64,000 nucleotides of DNA from Flectonema sp. DT1601 (GCA_964019425.1 OZ025836.1:696196-760195), one strand, 5' to 3'; numbered from the stretch's first letter, positions 53,768-63,791 are shown. Program-made: numbers and translations. The notes: generated from the letters alone by a model not told the origin.

Positions 53768-53819
53768 CAGACCAGTTGTCAAATCTATCAAGAAACCAAA
53801 GAGTAAGAAGGTTACTTAA
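52937..53819 (+). repeat. 99-bp tandem repeat, nine units
   Basis: Units of exactly 99 bases start at 52937, 53036, 53135 and so on. Units 2-8 are nearly identical and unit 1 is the most diverged. Unit 9 (from 53729) lacks two bases ('cg' of 'ccagcgact'). All frames are open through the array, creating long false ORFs on both strands. Confidence 0.93.
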
Positions 53820-54411
53820 CTAAGCGATGAGGAATGTATGAAACTACATTATAAATTATGAATCAGGTAAGGCACAATAGTTTATTACAATAACTCACCC
53901 GATCATAACATAAGAAGGAGATCAGACTTCGATCAAATAAAAAACAAATCTTCGGAGAGTTAGTTTTGAAGTCTTCAGAAGGTGGGGTAAATTGGGCTGG
54001 AAAGGTTTTTGCTGTTGACTTTTTGGTGGTGTTTGCTTTTGTAACTTTTGTATATTTTTATTTTTTAAACAGGAGCTGAACTATGATGGGGTGAGCAGAA
54101 GCTTCATTAAACCTCCTGGTGTGTTACGTAAGAAGAAGCGTGTTTTTATTTAATTGAGACCCTGAGAACGAGATAATAATTATAAAAAAGCTCAAAATTC
54201 CATTTAGGTAATTTGCCACCAACACTGCACCGAGAGAAAATAAAAATATGTATTCTTATTTTTAGTGTTCATCGATATCATTTTTTTCTCTTTATCAGTC
54301 TGCCCGCTTTTTCTTACTCCAAAGTACGAATTTGAAAGAAGGCCTGACACAACCAATCTGCAGTGTAGATACTTCTTTGTTGTGGATACAATTTCAGTCT
54401 TTACTTTTGTT

Positions 54412-54470
54412 CTTACTTCTTACTTCTTACTTCTTACTTCTTACTTCTTACTTCTTACTTCTTACTTCTT
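54412..54470 (+). repeat. (ACTTCTT)n microsatellite
   Basis: Eight perfect 7-base units ending in TTTCTCAG at 54471-54477, so the satellite itself forms an ideal polypyrimidine tract in front of an AG. Confidence 0.9.
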
Positions 54471-54488
54471 TCTCAGGTGCATTTTGTG

Positions 54489-54578
54489 ATGGAAAGTGAC
54501 CACGGTAGCCCCCATTTTCCTTGGAACCCAAAAGCCCGCAAACCTGCAACCAACGCACTAGAGACACCGTTCTCGTAA
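54489..54578 (+). CDS. Possible 29-residue small ORF
   Basis: A short frame (MESDHGSPHFPWNPKARK...) starts 12 bases after the TTTCTCAG acceptor. Its central FPWNPK is also encoded at about 62657-62675 within the dispersed repeat, so it is more likely a transposon-derived remnant than a gene. Confidence 0.2.
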   Translation: MESDHGSPHFPWNPKARKPATNALETPFS

Positions 54579-54660
54579 GTTATTTATTTTCTATTTTTCT
54601 GAATAAAATTTGTTTTTGCTTTTGATACATGAGTTTGCTAAAATGATTAAAACTCTATTC
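54515..54660 (+). repeat. Dispersed repeat fragment
   Basis: 'ccttggaacccaaaa', 'cccgcaaacctgc', 'cactagagacacc' and 'aagttatttatttt...tgaat.aaa.ttgttttt' occur in the same order as in the units at 62327-63002. Confidence 0.65.
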
Positions 54661-56250
54661 CTTTTTCTGGATTCAGAGAGTGTTTTAATTCCAATTACGG
54701 AATTCGACCTGTTTCGACTGCGTTTTGTTCTTGTTGCCTATCTGATGCAGTCAGGTTATGATTGTCATCCCCCTCTTTAAATCTTTCTTGCGTCATATTT
54801 TTATTATTATTACTCCTCTCATTTTATTTTATATGAGTGTCATAACGTGTGGTTCGTTTTTCTCAATGGGTCAGTCGAGTGGGGTATCTCTCTAAATATT
54901 ATTATCAGAAAAATCGTCATGATGATTTAATCTTGCAGTCCAATTTCGATTAAGTCAAGAATGACAAATAAACATCGAAAACATTTTTCTGATTATCAAA
55001 CAACACAATTATCTATGCACACCATCGTTCCATTGGGAAAGTCTGCTACAGTTTGTTTTTTGTTATTTCCTCGTGTCAGCTGTGTCAATATTGATCATCG
55101 TTTGTTTTTATGTGTTAGTTTTGTTGTTTTTATCTTTTTTTTATTTTCTTATTTGCAAAACTAGAGTCCGTGTCATGCGGTCTCGTTCTCCTTTTGCAAA
55201 AATTCTTCACAAAGCTTTTATTATTTGTGTGATGTAGGTTTTTCCTCTTTAGTTTGGCAGTCTTGCTTTTCTCTTATGTTCACTTTGAATGTATCTTTAA
55301 CAGAGAATGGATATTATTAATTTGGTGATTTGGTATATTTCAGATGTCTTTTTTTTATGTTAGTTGTCAAAAACAGGTCGTAGAAAATATAAAAAAATCT
55401 GATTCAAAATTTTGATACTCAAAAACTGCCCACTCAGAAGTGACATTGTTTCCTGACAACTCATTAATAAAGTCAGAGAAGATGTTTTTTTGTGAGAGGA
55501 TGAGGTCTTATGTTATTACTTTGCAAGTGTGTTGTGTGTTGGGAGATTTCACCAGACTAAACAATATAATCAAAAGAGGGAACGATTGACAGGCGCTGTG
55601 ACTAAAAGTCCAGATGTCTGTAAAAACATCTGACGAAGTGCAGGGGAAGCAACATCAGCACAGACCTAGAGTTATCGCATGTGGGAAGTGGCTACACATT
55701 TGCTCCGGCGGTGCATACAGCTATACTTTGGGCTGAGTGATAGGTTTTTAAAGGTAAATTAAAAGTCACCCCCATGCATATGTTACCATTCAGAAACACA
55801 AGAAATACGGAACTCGCTAAGTATCCGTTGTGATGAAACTTGATCTAGACATCCTCACGTCTCGTATCTTAGCCTCACAACTTGTAACCCTGGAAAGCGT
55901 GACCCCGAAAGCGTGATACGTAATCCCAGAAAGCGTGACCCTCAGATTTACACTGCTTCTTACCCCAATAGACTATGCACAGGTCAATAGATGTGTTTAT
56001 TTGTCTGTTAGAACAAGAAAGAACTCACCGCAGAACAGAAAGGACTTAAAGCTTTTGGCGGTCTCGAATAAGTTGGATGTTGTTAGTTAGATATGAATAT
56101 CATTTCCCTCACAGATAATCAGTCCATTATGGGACACTGCCCTAAAAAAAGCTTATGTGTGGTATTAGTGTATTTCTTCAGCCGTGTAATTTCTCAACCA
56201 AATATCACAATCTATTTTCCCACAGGATATAACCTCTAGCACAAAACAAA

Positions 56251-57861
56251 ATGTCCACCTCAACTCAAGGTGTTCAGCCTGCTGAGTATGCAAGACTCTT
56301 GGGCGTGAACACAATAGCGATTGCTGTAACTAACGAAGAACTCGACAAACTCAGCAACATTGCTGTAAAGCCGGAAGAAGCCTTAACGGGTGATGAGATA
56401 ACCTTCAGGAACAAATGCCTTTTCCGTTCTGAAACTCTCAAACGTCATAACGAGAAACTCGAGAACACATTAGTGGAACAGCAGGAGGAAAGAAACAAGC
56501 TGCTTGACTTGTTGAATACTTCTAAGGTATACCTTTTACTTTTTGTTTGTAACGCATTTCGGGGGAAACCTGTCTGAACAGGTCCAACCTTTTTTTGTAT
56601 TGGTCACAGTACAGCCCTTCGGGCTGATTGTTTTCAATGGAGCTGAGGTATATTTTTTTACATTTTCTTTGGGGGTAAAAACCGGTTTTTTGACTTCTTT
56701 TGAAAAAAGAGTAAACGGGGAAAAGGGGTAGGGATACCTTAGGTGCAAAGGCACCTAAGGTATCCCTACCCCTTTTCCCTGTATTTTTGGTCACATTACA
56801 GCCCTGGGATTGATTGTTGCTGCTATACTTGTTCACTAAAAAACCTATCACCCACGCAGAAGATGCTTGTTGTTCCTTACACAGCAGATGATTTAGTGAG
56901 GATTTTTGACCTTTCAAAAATGAGAAAGGATTATGCGGATAAGCCGCTCCTTGAAAGGGACGATGCACACACAGCACTTTGTAAGGCATTGGATTCAGAA
57001 CGTGAAAATGAAAGGTGGAGTGTCATAACAACTGTAGGAATCCCAGGTTCAGGAAAGACCTTTTTGTTGCGTAAAGGGATCATGCATGAATGGTATCCCG
57101 AGCGAGCTATTATGATGACCTTTTATGAAGATACACAGATTATCGATGATGGGAAGATGGGTCGGCTTGTTGCCTTTGCTCGTCAGCTTGTCCTGTCAAA
57201 CACCAGACGAGATGTGGATTTAAACCGCATTGTAGACTTACATGGGGTGATCACAGCCTTTCGACAGAAGCTTGAGCTATCTGATGAGATCCCTTTGATT
57301 GTCTGTGTTAATGAACTTATTAAATTGCGTGAACATCACATTATGGAGCTTCGGAAACAAAGTGTGGATGAATCAAATATCAAGAGTCGTGCAACAGATC
57401 GATGCAAAGCGCTGAGAACTGCCCTGATGGCCTATCTGGACAGATGCACCAATAACAAGTTACCCGAGATACGATTTGTCTGGACGTCACTCACCGAGTT
57501 GTTTGATAACGAAGTGACCGAGTCTGTAGGTAGTTGTCGTAAAATCGTTCACATACCATTAACAAACCTAACTCATGAAAATGCCCTGAATCTATTGAGT
57601 GACGAGCTTAAAGGGGCAGGGGATCTGGTAACTGAGTGGTCATTGAATATGTGTGCTGGTAATCCCCGTGCGATTGTGAGTCTCCCCAGAGTGATTAATG
57701 ACGCAAAGTGTTTTGGTACAGCTGGTCTTGCTTCACGCATAGTTAGTGGACTTTATAGAGCATGCATGTTTCAAACGCTTCACATTTCATTTGTTGAGGA
57801 CCACCTCGCTGCAGTTCTCACAAAGCCGCTCAACAGTGCCACAACACAGCAAGTTTACTAA
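56251..57861 (+). CDS. RHS/Crinkler-like P-loop ATPase, two exons
   Basis: Exon 1 (56251-56526) and exon 2 (56860-57861) give about 425 residues across a 333-base intron (GTATAC...CACGCAG). The N-terminal 92 residues end in a predicted coiled coil (KRHNEKLENTLVEQQEE). The second exon has a Walker A (VGIPGSGKTFLL, near 150), a Walker B-like strand (IPLIVCVNEL) with Asn-Glu where Asp-Glu is usual, and a sensor-like 'IRFVWTSL'. This arrangement matches the ATPases of trypanosomatid retrotransposon-hot-spot and oomycete/fungal Crinkler proteins. The downstream nuclease domain expected in that group is absent: the frame stops just where a reverse-transcriptase fragment begins. It may instead start at ATG 56863 if the CACGCAG is a trans-splice site. 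Confidence 0.65.
56527..56859 (+). other. Putative intron containing a perfect palindrome
   Basis: Its boundaries AAG|GTATAC and GCAG|AAG fit the other introns, but it is much longer. It contains a CAGCCCTTCGGGCTG hairpin (about 56612-56626), the 29-bp palindrome, and a partial repeat of 'ggtcacaNtacagccc' at both ends, so it may have been built by a mobile-element insertion. Confidence 0.5.
56718..56779. repeat. Perfect 29-bp inverted repeat, 4-base loop
   Basis: Arms 56718-56746 and 56751-56779 pair without mismatch around AAAG. The outer bases are flanked by a possible G-T pair. This is the longest perfect palindrome I noticed in the window. Confidence 0.9.
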
Positions 57862-57907
57862 TCTTGCGATTTTTCTAAAAACTACCCTGAGAGGTTACAT
57901 CAGTAAT

Positions 57908-58669
57908 ATGCCACCATTACAAAACAATAATGAACTACAAACGGTACAAAAAGAGATTACTAAAATCAAAGAACACATGGATTTTCTCCAGATTGACAAG
58001 ACAACACACGACCTAGCTCTGTGTTGTAGACATTTGTACCAACAAACCCTCAACAACCAAATCAACGGTTGTAATGTCTACAAAGAATACAACATTGAAG
58101 AGACCAAAGAGGAAATGATTAGGTTAGAAAAACTTAACAAAAAACACGGCTTCAGACACACAAACAACTTACTATATCTTTATGGTAGTCCGAAGTTTCA
58201 CAAGAAACCGATGAAGTTTCGTTTCATAGCTGGTTCTTCCTCAAAAACAAACTTCGATATTCAAAAGGAAGGTGACAACTGTTTGTTTAGAGGCAAACCT
58301 CTCACTACAACCGCCAAGATGTCAAAAGAACTGTCAGGCATCTTAAAAAAAATGCGTTCGTTTAGAATTAAAACGATAGAAAAAGAGGAAGAAAGGAAAA
58401 CCGGAATACAGAAATATTTCATAGTTGACAATGTTGATGAGGTAGCGAAGTATATTAAAGCTAACTACACTTGTCTCAGCTATAGAAATGTTAAGTCCTT
58501 TGACTTTAGTGACATGTACACTAATTTACCGCACAAGGAAATACTTGAGGAAATTAGTACTATCCTGAATCAGTACATGTCCAATGATGAGACCCTAACC
58601 CGAAACGAACTCAACACTCCAGGGAATGGTTTCGCATTTTCAAATAACGAAGATGCAAAAGACAGATGA
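57908..58669 (+). pseudogene. Reverse transcriptase fragment, Penelope-like
   Basis: A 253-residue frame contains the N-terminal part of a reverse transcriptase: 'LYGSPKFHKKPMKFRFIAG' (near residue 90; compare lyGlPKiHK..RpI) and 'SFDFSDMYTNLPHKEI' (near 196; RT motif A with the first catalytic Asp, Tyr after four residues). The style of both motifs is that of Penelope-like elements and their TERT-like relatives. The frame ends before the YxDD motif, and no GIY-YIG endonuclease is found, so it is truncated and inactive. The same frame is open upstream to 57746, overlapping the end of the ATPase gene. The fragment probably inserted at that gene's 3' end. Confidence 0.65.
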
Positions 58670-59114
58670 ACCGCAACCCATGGAGTCACCGAGGATCAAA
58701 CACCTAACGCCTCGTACACCAGAAAAATAGGTGACGAAAACATTTGAAAATCCGAAGAGTATTCTTAAAACTCAAGGTGCACCCTCCAGAGCTAAGTCAG
58801 TTGCCATCAACACCATGAATACAGATTACAGGTTTCCGACTCCTACTCCGGAACCTGTACTGCCACCTGTACTGCCGCCAACTGCAATCAAAGGTTGGAA
58901 TATACGACAAACTGATGAGATTATGAAATCACTCAGAGATAGTCAGAGTCCAACTAGAGGTAATTCAACTACACTTCCACCACCAAAACTCCATAAGCCT
59001 TAACAACGAAGACTAAGGAGAACTATTCCGAAGGTGGATGAAAATGAAGCAACCTCAGATGTGGCCCAGCTCCAGCTTCAACAAGAAGTGAATCGAAACG
59101 TCTACGGACTACAG

Positions 59115-59168
59115 GGCATAGGACGCTCAACCTGTTAGAACGTGTCCCCCGAATTACCAGATTCGACA
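59115..59168 (+). repeat. 54-base direct repeat, copy 1
   Basis: Shares 'ggcat.gg.cgctcaacctgt' and 'cccccgaat..cca.attcgaca' in order with 60214-60267, differing at few positions. Confidence 0.7.
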
Positions 59169-60001
59169 ACGTCTTCTGGTCAGTAAGACATAAAATATAG
59201 TTTTCTCTTTTTATGTTTTCTTTTTTCTAAACGTAATTTTCTTTGATTAACAACTACAAATATTTACCAGTCAAGTACTTGATATTAATTATGTTTTTAA
59301 TACCCTAAAGTTGTTACTGTTTTTACATTGTCAAAGTTTCACGGGGCAGCTCTTTGGATTGATTGTTTTCTTACGTGACAGCAGTCAAAGTTCTCTTCAT
59401 AACCTCTTCATAACTTCAGTAATTTTCCGTGGTCGAAAAAACCTAAGCCAGGCTGGCACTGGTCCTTTGATCTATCCGAGTTAGGTTTTATGTGTCAGGT
59501 GTATGACTCTAACAACATTAATAAGATGCCGAAAAGGTGTTTTATTAAAGATGGCTCCAAAATCATGGAAAAAAACCATAGACTTTGAGCACAAGACCAA
59601 TGGAAACAAGGCTTTAACGCCTCTCAAAAGATCAAACATTATCAGATTGATCCAAAAAAGAACAAGGACCCCTTTAAGAAAGCTCAAGTTAACCCGAGTA
59701 TTTCATGGAAGGGTACATTTTTCAAGAATGGGAATAAAAAGGTTACGATGGATAATTCGAATATTTCAAAGAATGTCACCAATAAACCCAACGAAGATAA
59801 AGTCAACTTGAAAAAGAAACATGTGACTAAACCTAAGAGTAAAACAGCTTTGCGCACTGGTCTTCAAGGTACTCCAAGAAAAGGACCCTACAGAAATACC
59901 TCTTCCGAAGAGGAGGACCTCTCTATGCCGCTACACTTGAAAATGTCAACCGTAACCTGGAACTACCTGTTAGTGTTTTTAGAACAGCTGCAGGTACCAA
60001 C

Positions 60002-60216
60002 CTACGACGAAACTGATGATGAACTTGAATCACACTTCTTTCTCTTTCCGGATATCCGGTTTCTCCTAGTCGATGTATCGACAGCCTTCTTGGGGGCCGA
60101 CCTCTTTGCTGACTTCTTCGGGGTCGACTTCTCGTTTAGGGGGTTTTTGCACGTAGTCTTATTGTGGCCCACCTTATCACAACGACTACACACGTTCTTT
60201 CCCTCCCCTTTATGGG
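60002..60216 (-). pseudogene. Transposase C-terminus with CCHC zinc knuckle
   Basis: The minus strand encodes CSRCDKVGHNKTTC (CX2CX4HX4C) followed by a Lys/Ser-rich basic tail and a serine run to a stop at 60002. 'C..C...GHN..TC' is the usual form of the knuckle at the C-terminus of Mutator-like and related transposases. The preceding frame is shifted (60136-60372), so only a fragment remains. The knuckle differs from that of the 4514-6307 element, so this is a separate family. Confidence 0.5.
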
Positions 60217-60267
60217 CATGGGGCGCTCAACCTGTAGTACGTGGCCCCCGAATCCCCATATTCGACA
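60214..60267 (+). repeat. 54-base direct repeat, copy 2
   Basis: Second copy of the 59115-59168 repeat; it lies just upstream (in minus-strand sense) of the zinc-knuckle frame, so it may belong to that element. Confidence 0.7.
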
Positions 60268-60539
60268 GCACATATGGGATTTTTTATCGATACCAACTGT
60301 TGATTTCTTGTATTGCAACCAGGTTTGGCCGAACCCCATTCTCGTTTTTGCCAGTTTCAAGTTGCTTTCCATTTAATATTAGTATCAAGTTACTTCCCCT
60401 TTAGAAGAAATCCTCTATGAGACTGTAGAAACCTGTATGACAAAATTGATTGTTCAAAACCAATACACCACAGAAAACACACAACGAAAACGAACGCGAG
60501 GATGGTACTAAAAGACCGAAGCTTCAACAAGTTGACAAA

Positions 60540-61976
60540 ATGCAAAACCTCTTGAATGCAATGAAAGACTCATCAACAGAAGCTGGATTAACGAGACTAA
60601 AGTTCGACGATGATTTCGACATGTGGAAGGAAGCAAAACTTATACTGGAACGTAAATGTTACATTACTGCTTTGGATACGATTGCAGAGAAATTTCTAAA
60701 CCGTGATAAAAATACTGAACCAGTGCACACAATCACCGGAACTCCAGGCATCGGCAAAACAACTTTCCGTTTCTGGATACTGTTGCTGTGGGTGCAGAAT
60801 AGTAATAAATTCTTGATGGGATTTTCAACCATTCTCTTTTCTAATGGTGATAAACAAGTCTACACCATCACAAGAAAAGATGACTCATTCAGTGTCAGTT
60901 GTGCTGAATACGATCAGTATGTGTTCGAGGGAGAATCAAGAAGCAGATTCGGTGTGCTTGAAATGCCAAAGAAGTTGCCCATTGCTGACAAACAACTTTT
61001 TGGGATGGAAGTACTCATTCTTACTGGTTCACCCTCACGATTCAAGCAGGGGTGCGAAATCTTGAAGGATAATACAAAACTTGGTTCTGTTTGCTTACCT
61101 CTTTGGACACGGGACGAAATAAACTGCCTACCTATTCAAAACTTTTCACTGGAGGCAACCGATGAAACTGAGAAACGGAAAGAGTTAAACTACAGGTTTA
61201 AGCAGTTTGGCGGAGTACTCCGATTTCTGGTGAAACCACTTAAGGAGGCTGAAGGATTAGTGACCGAAGCTCTGGAGAACGTGACAATTGACTTCATTCA
61301 GAATGTGTTAACTGGCACACCCCCGCAAGGGAGTAACATATCTATTCATCAACTGGTTGCACTTGATGGAAAATATGATTATAAAGTCAAAGGGTTCATT
61401 AGCGAATGTGTCTTTGACAAATGCGTGCAATATGTTGCAAACCAGCAACGTCTAACAGTGGCAACCTATATCAAGGGTCTCTCTGAGGGGGCTAAGAGAT
61501 GCTTCTTTAAGGCAATGTTCTACCGTGATTTTAAAGAAGAATTTGGGATGGTAATTAAGTATGAAGTTGGCAATCAGGTAAAAGAACTCACGATCTTGAC
61601 AGATTCTAGTTACACCTCTGATGATCTGCTTGATAGTGATATCCTGTACAGACCAACAAAAGCATACTTTCACGGGCTGGACTTCTTCTGCATTAAGAAA
61701 GCAGAAACACCTGAAAAATATAATCTATTCATGCTGCAGACAACCGTATCCGACAATGGACACAATTCCCTAAACCTCAATCATCCGGACATTAAAAACC
61801 TTCTGAAAGATGTAAAAGCTAAATTCTCCATAAAGAGCTGTATTGTGATATATGTTCTCCCCTACAAGAAAAGAAGTTTCACAATTCCTGACTTGGATAA
61901 TCCCAATAGGAGTGACTGCGCTTACAAGGGGTGGACTGAACCAAGTGTAAATAGATTTGAACAGAAAAAACAGTAA
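60540..61976 (+). CDS. RHS/Crinkler-like NTPase with PD-(D/E)XK-type nuclease end
   Basis: From the first in-frame ATG the protein is 478 residues; the frame is open back to a TGA at 60447 and includes a possible nuclear localisation signal (TKRPKL) just before that ATG, so an upstream exon is possible. Walker A is at residues about 67-74 (GTPGIGKT), as in retrotransposon-hot-spot and Crinkler proteins. 'GMEVLILTGS' near 160 may be the sensor strand. At the C-terminus, 'FHGLDFF' (near 378) and 'LFMLQTTVSDNGHN' (near 396) match the D...(Q)xT.s..H pattern of the restriction-like nuclease of this group. Such NTPase-nuclease proteins are nuclear and associated with retroelement insertion or secreted effectors. 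It is intact, unlike the first copy. Confidence 0.7.
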   Translation: MQNLLNAMKDSSTEAGLTRLKFDDDFDMWKEAKLILERKCYITALDTIAEKFLNRDKNTEPVHTITGTPGIGKTTFRFWILLLWVQNSNKFLMGFSTILFSNGDKQVYTITRKDDSFSVSCAEYDQYVFEGESRSRFGVLEMPKKLPIADKQLFGMEVLILTGSPSRFKQGCEILKDNTKLGSVCLPLWTRDEINCLPIQNFSLEATDETEKRKELNYRFKQFGGVLRFLVKPLKEAEGLVTEALENVTIDFIQNVLTGTPPQGSNISIHQLVALDGKYDYKVKGFISECVFDKCVQYVANQQRLTVATYIKGLSEGAKRCFFKAMFYRDFKEEFGMVIKYEVGNQVKELTILTDSSYTSDDLLDSDILYRPTKAYFHGLDFFCIKKAETPEKYNLFMLQTTVSDNGHNSLNLNHPDIKNLLKDVKAKFSIKSCIVIYVLPYKKRSFTIPDLDNPNRSDCAYKGWTEPSVNRFEQKKQ

Positions 61977-62326
61977 TAGTAGTAGTGACATTTGAGATTG
62001 AAAACAGTAAGATTGCGATGAATGATTACTTAAAAAAGAAGCAGAAACTGCGTGTTCGAAATAATAAAAAAAGGTGAATGACCAAAAGAAAAGCTTTTCA
62101 GGTTTACTGCGACTAACAGAAACCATTTTATTCATTCCACCAAAGAAGTTGAGCTGTAGTTGTCGAAGTCTCTTATGTGGCTCTGAACGTTTCTGTTGTA
62201 ACATTTTGAGATGGAAATATGTGTAGTATGTTTTGGTCATTGTTGTGTCTCAATGGATTATGGAACGTCGTTCTTTAGCAAACCAAGTATCTACCAGTAC
62301 GAACCTTCTCCTGTTTTTAAAATTTG
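61977..62326. other. Intergenic region
   Basis: No gene is supported. A frame on the minus strand (61770-62240) mostly overlaps the nuclease gene and is a shadow. Confidence 0.55.
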
Positions 62327-63002
62327 ACCCGCAAACCTGCACTAGAGATACCCGTTCAGGCTCGCTTCGCTCACGCAAAGTTATTTATTTTTTGTTTTTA
62401 TGAATTAAACTTGTTTTTCCTTTGCCTAAGCTAGCAAAAATGAAAACGATGGTTAGGTTAAAGTGGGTATGGGGCTTATTTCAAGTTAACCATTTTTATC
62501 TTTCTGAACAACCTTATTTTTCAACCAAGTCACCTCTGTTTTTATTCCTTGTATCAGGCTTTTTAGCCTTTTATCTTTCCCCAAACAAAAAACTGCCTTC
62601 AGCGGGTATCGCAAAGTGCACATCTAAAAAAAGAAAAGTTCGAAGGAAAAGTTTTTTTCCTTGGAACCCAAAAAATCCCCAATACTGGTAATAATAAAAA
62701 ATCCCACAAACCCATCCAGAGATACCCATCCAGGCTCGCTTCGCTCACACAAAGTTATTTATTTTTTGTTTTTCTGAATTAAACTTGTTTTTTCCTTTTC
62801 TTAAGTATGCAAAAATGAAACGGCTAACCACGCAAACAAGGTTGTAGGTATGAGGCTTATTTCAAGTTACCCATTTTTATGTTTCTGAAACAACCTTATT
62901 TTACAACTAAGTCACCTCTATTTTTATTCCCTGTATTAGGCTTTTTGGCCTTTCCTTTTTTTGGATGTCCAAACAAAAAACAGCTGTCAGCGGTATCGAG
63001 CT
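62327..63002 (+). repeat. Two tandem ~375-bp repeat units abutting rRNA
   Basis: Unit 1 begins about 62327 and unit 2 about 62702. Both contain 'caggctcgcttcgctcac', 'aaagttatttattttttgtt', 'ggcttatttcaagtta', 'aagtcacctct.tttttattcc' and end near 'cagcgg(g)tatcg'. Unit 1 continues with 'ttccttggaaccc'; unit 2 instead runs into 28S rRNA at about 63000. A third partial copy is at 54515-54660. Confidence 0.85.
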
Positions 63003-63745
63003 GACTTAAGGTGTCCGAGTGGTCGCTCATCAGATCCCACAAAGGGTATCGGTTCATCTAGACAGCAGGACGGTGGCCATGGAAGTCGGCATCCGATAAT
63101 GAGTGTGTAACAACTCACCTGCCGAATGAACCGGTCCCGAAAATGGATGATGCTCAAGCGATCCACCCATAGTCGGCCGAGGTCCGGTATTCAAAAGCCG
63201 GCCTTGAGTAGGAGTGCGTGATCCATGCCGCGAAGGAATTGGCGTGAGCCTTTCTGGAGCGTGGATGAGTGCAGATCTTGGTTGTAGTAGCGAATATTCA
63301 ATGGAGAACATTGAAGGCCGAAGTGGAGAAGGTTTCCGTGTCAACAGCAGTTGGACACGGGTCAGTCGGTCCTAAGGCAAGGTGTAATTGCTCGCCTCAA
63401 AGCCGTCATGGGAGCACTTGTGTTTCTGTGCGGGTTTGCCGAAAGGGAATGCGTGAACATTCCGCAACCTGAATGCAGAGAACTGAAGTGGCAACACAGT
63501 GACGATCCTGTCGACCATGTCCACCGGCCCCGGATGACGTAGTCGTCTCTTTTTGAAGGAATGATTGTCCCTTGAAATGCATCAAGCGGGGACAGGGACA
63601 ATTACCCTGGAAAGCTGCACTCTTTTGTGCAGTAGGGTGTCTGGTGGATGTGCATGGAAAAGACAGGGGAGATCTCTTCTCTTGCATCAGGCCGTACCGT
63701 TAACCGCAATAGGTCTCCTAGGCTAAAAGCCTCTGGCCGACAGAA

Positions 63746-63791
<46 letters not shown>

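Larger units (their letters stand above)
53820..56250. other. Gene-poor region with dispersed repeat fragments
   Basis: About 2.4 kb without a supportable gene. It holds a 7-base microsatellite (54412-54470), a fragment of the dispersed repeat found at 62.3-63.0 kb (about 54515-54660), and three copies of a GAAAGCGTGA motif near 55890-55945. The 3' end has an acceptor CCCACAG at 56225, 25 bases before the next ATG. Confidence 0.6.
58670..60539. other. Transposon debris between the two RHS-like genes
   Basis: Several non-overlapping frames (58651-58728, 58731-59003, 59503-59811, 59748-60000) translate to basic or Pro-rich sequence without a recognisable domain, and probably represent broken gag-like or ORF1-like parts. 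A 54-base direct repeat occurs at 59115-59168 and 60214-60267. A minus-strand zinc knuckle lies at 60002-60216. A T/C tract ending in CCCTTTAG at 60403 may be the acceptor for the next gene. Confidence 0.5.

Noticed and set aside
52974-53819. 281-residue plus-strand frame over the same repeat
   Set aside because: A shifted reading of the repeat. Only its last 20 or so codons, after the 2-base deletion, correspond to the original RNase HII frame.
59748-60404. 218-codon plus-strand frame
   Set aside because: Its second half is antisense to a zinc-knuckle transposase fragment, and the first half is low-complexity basic sequence.
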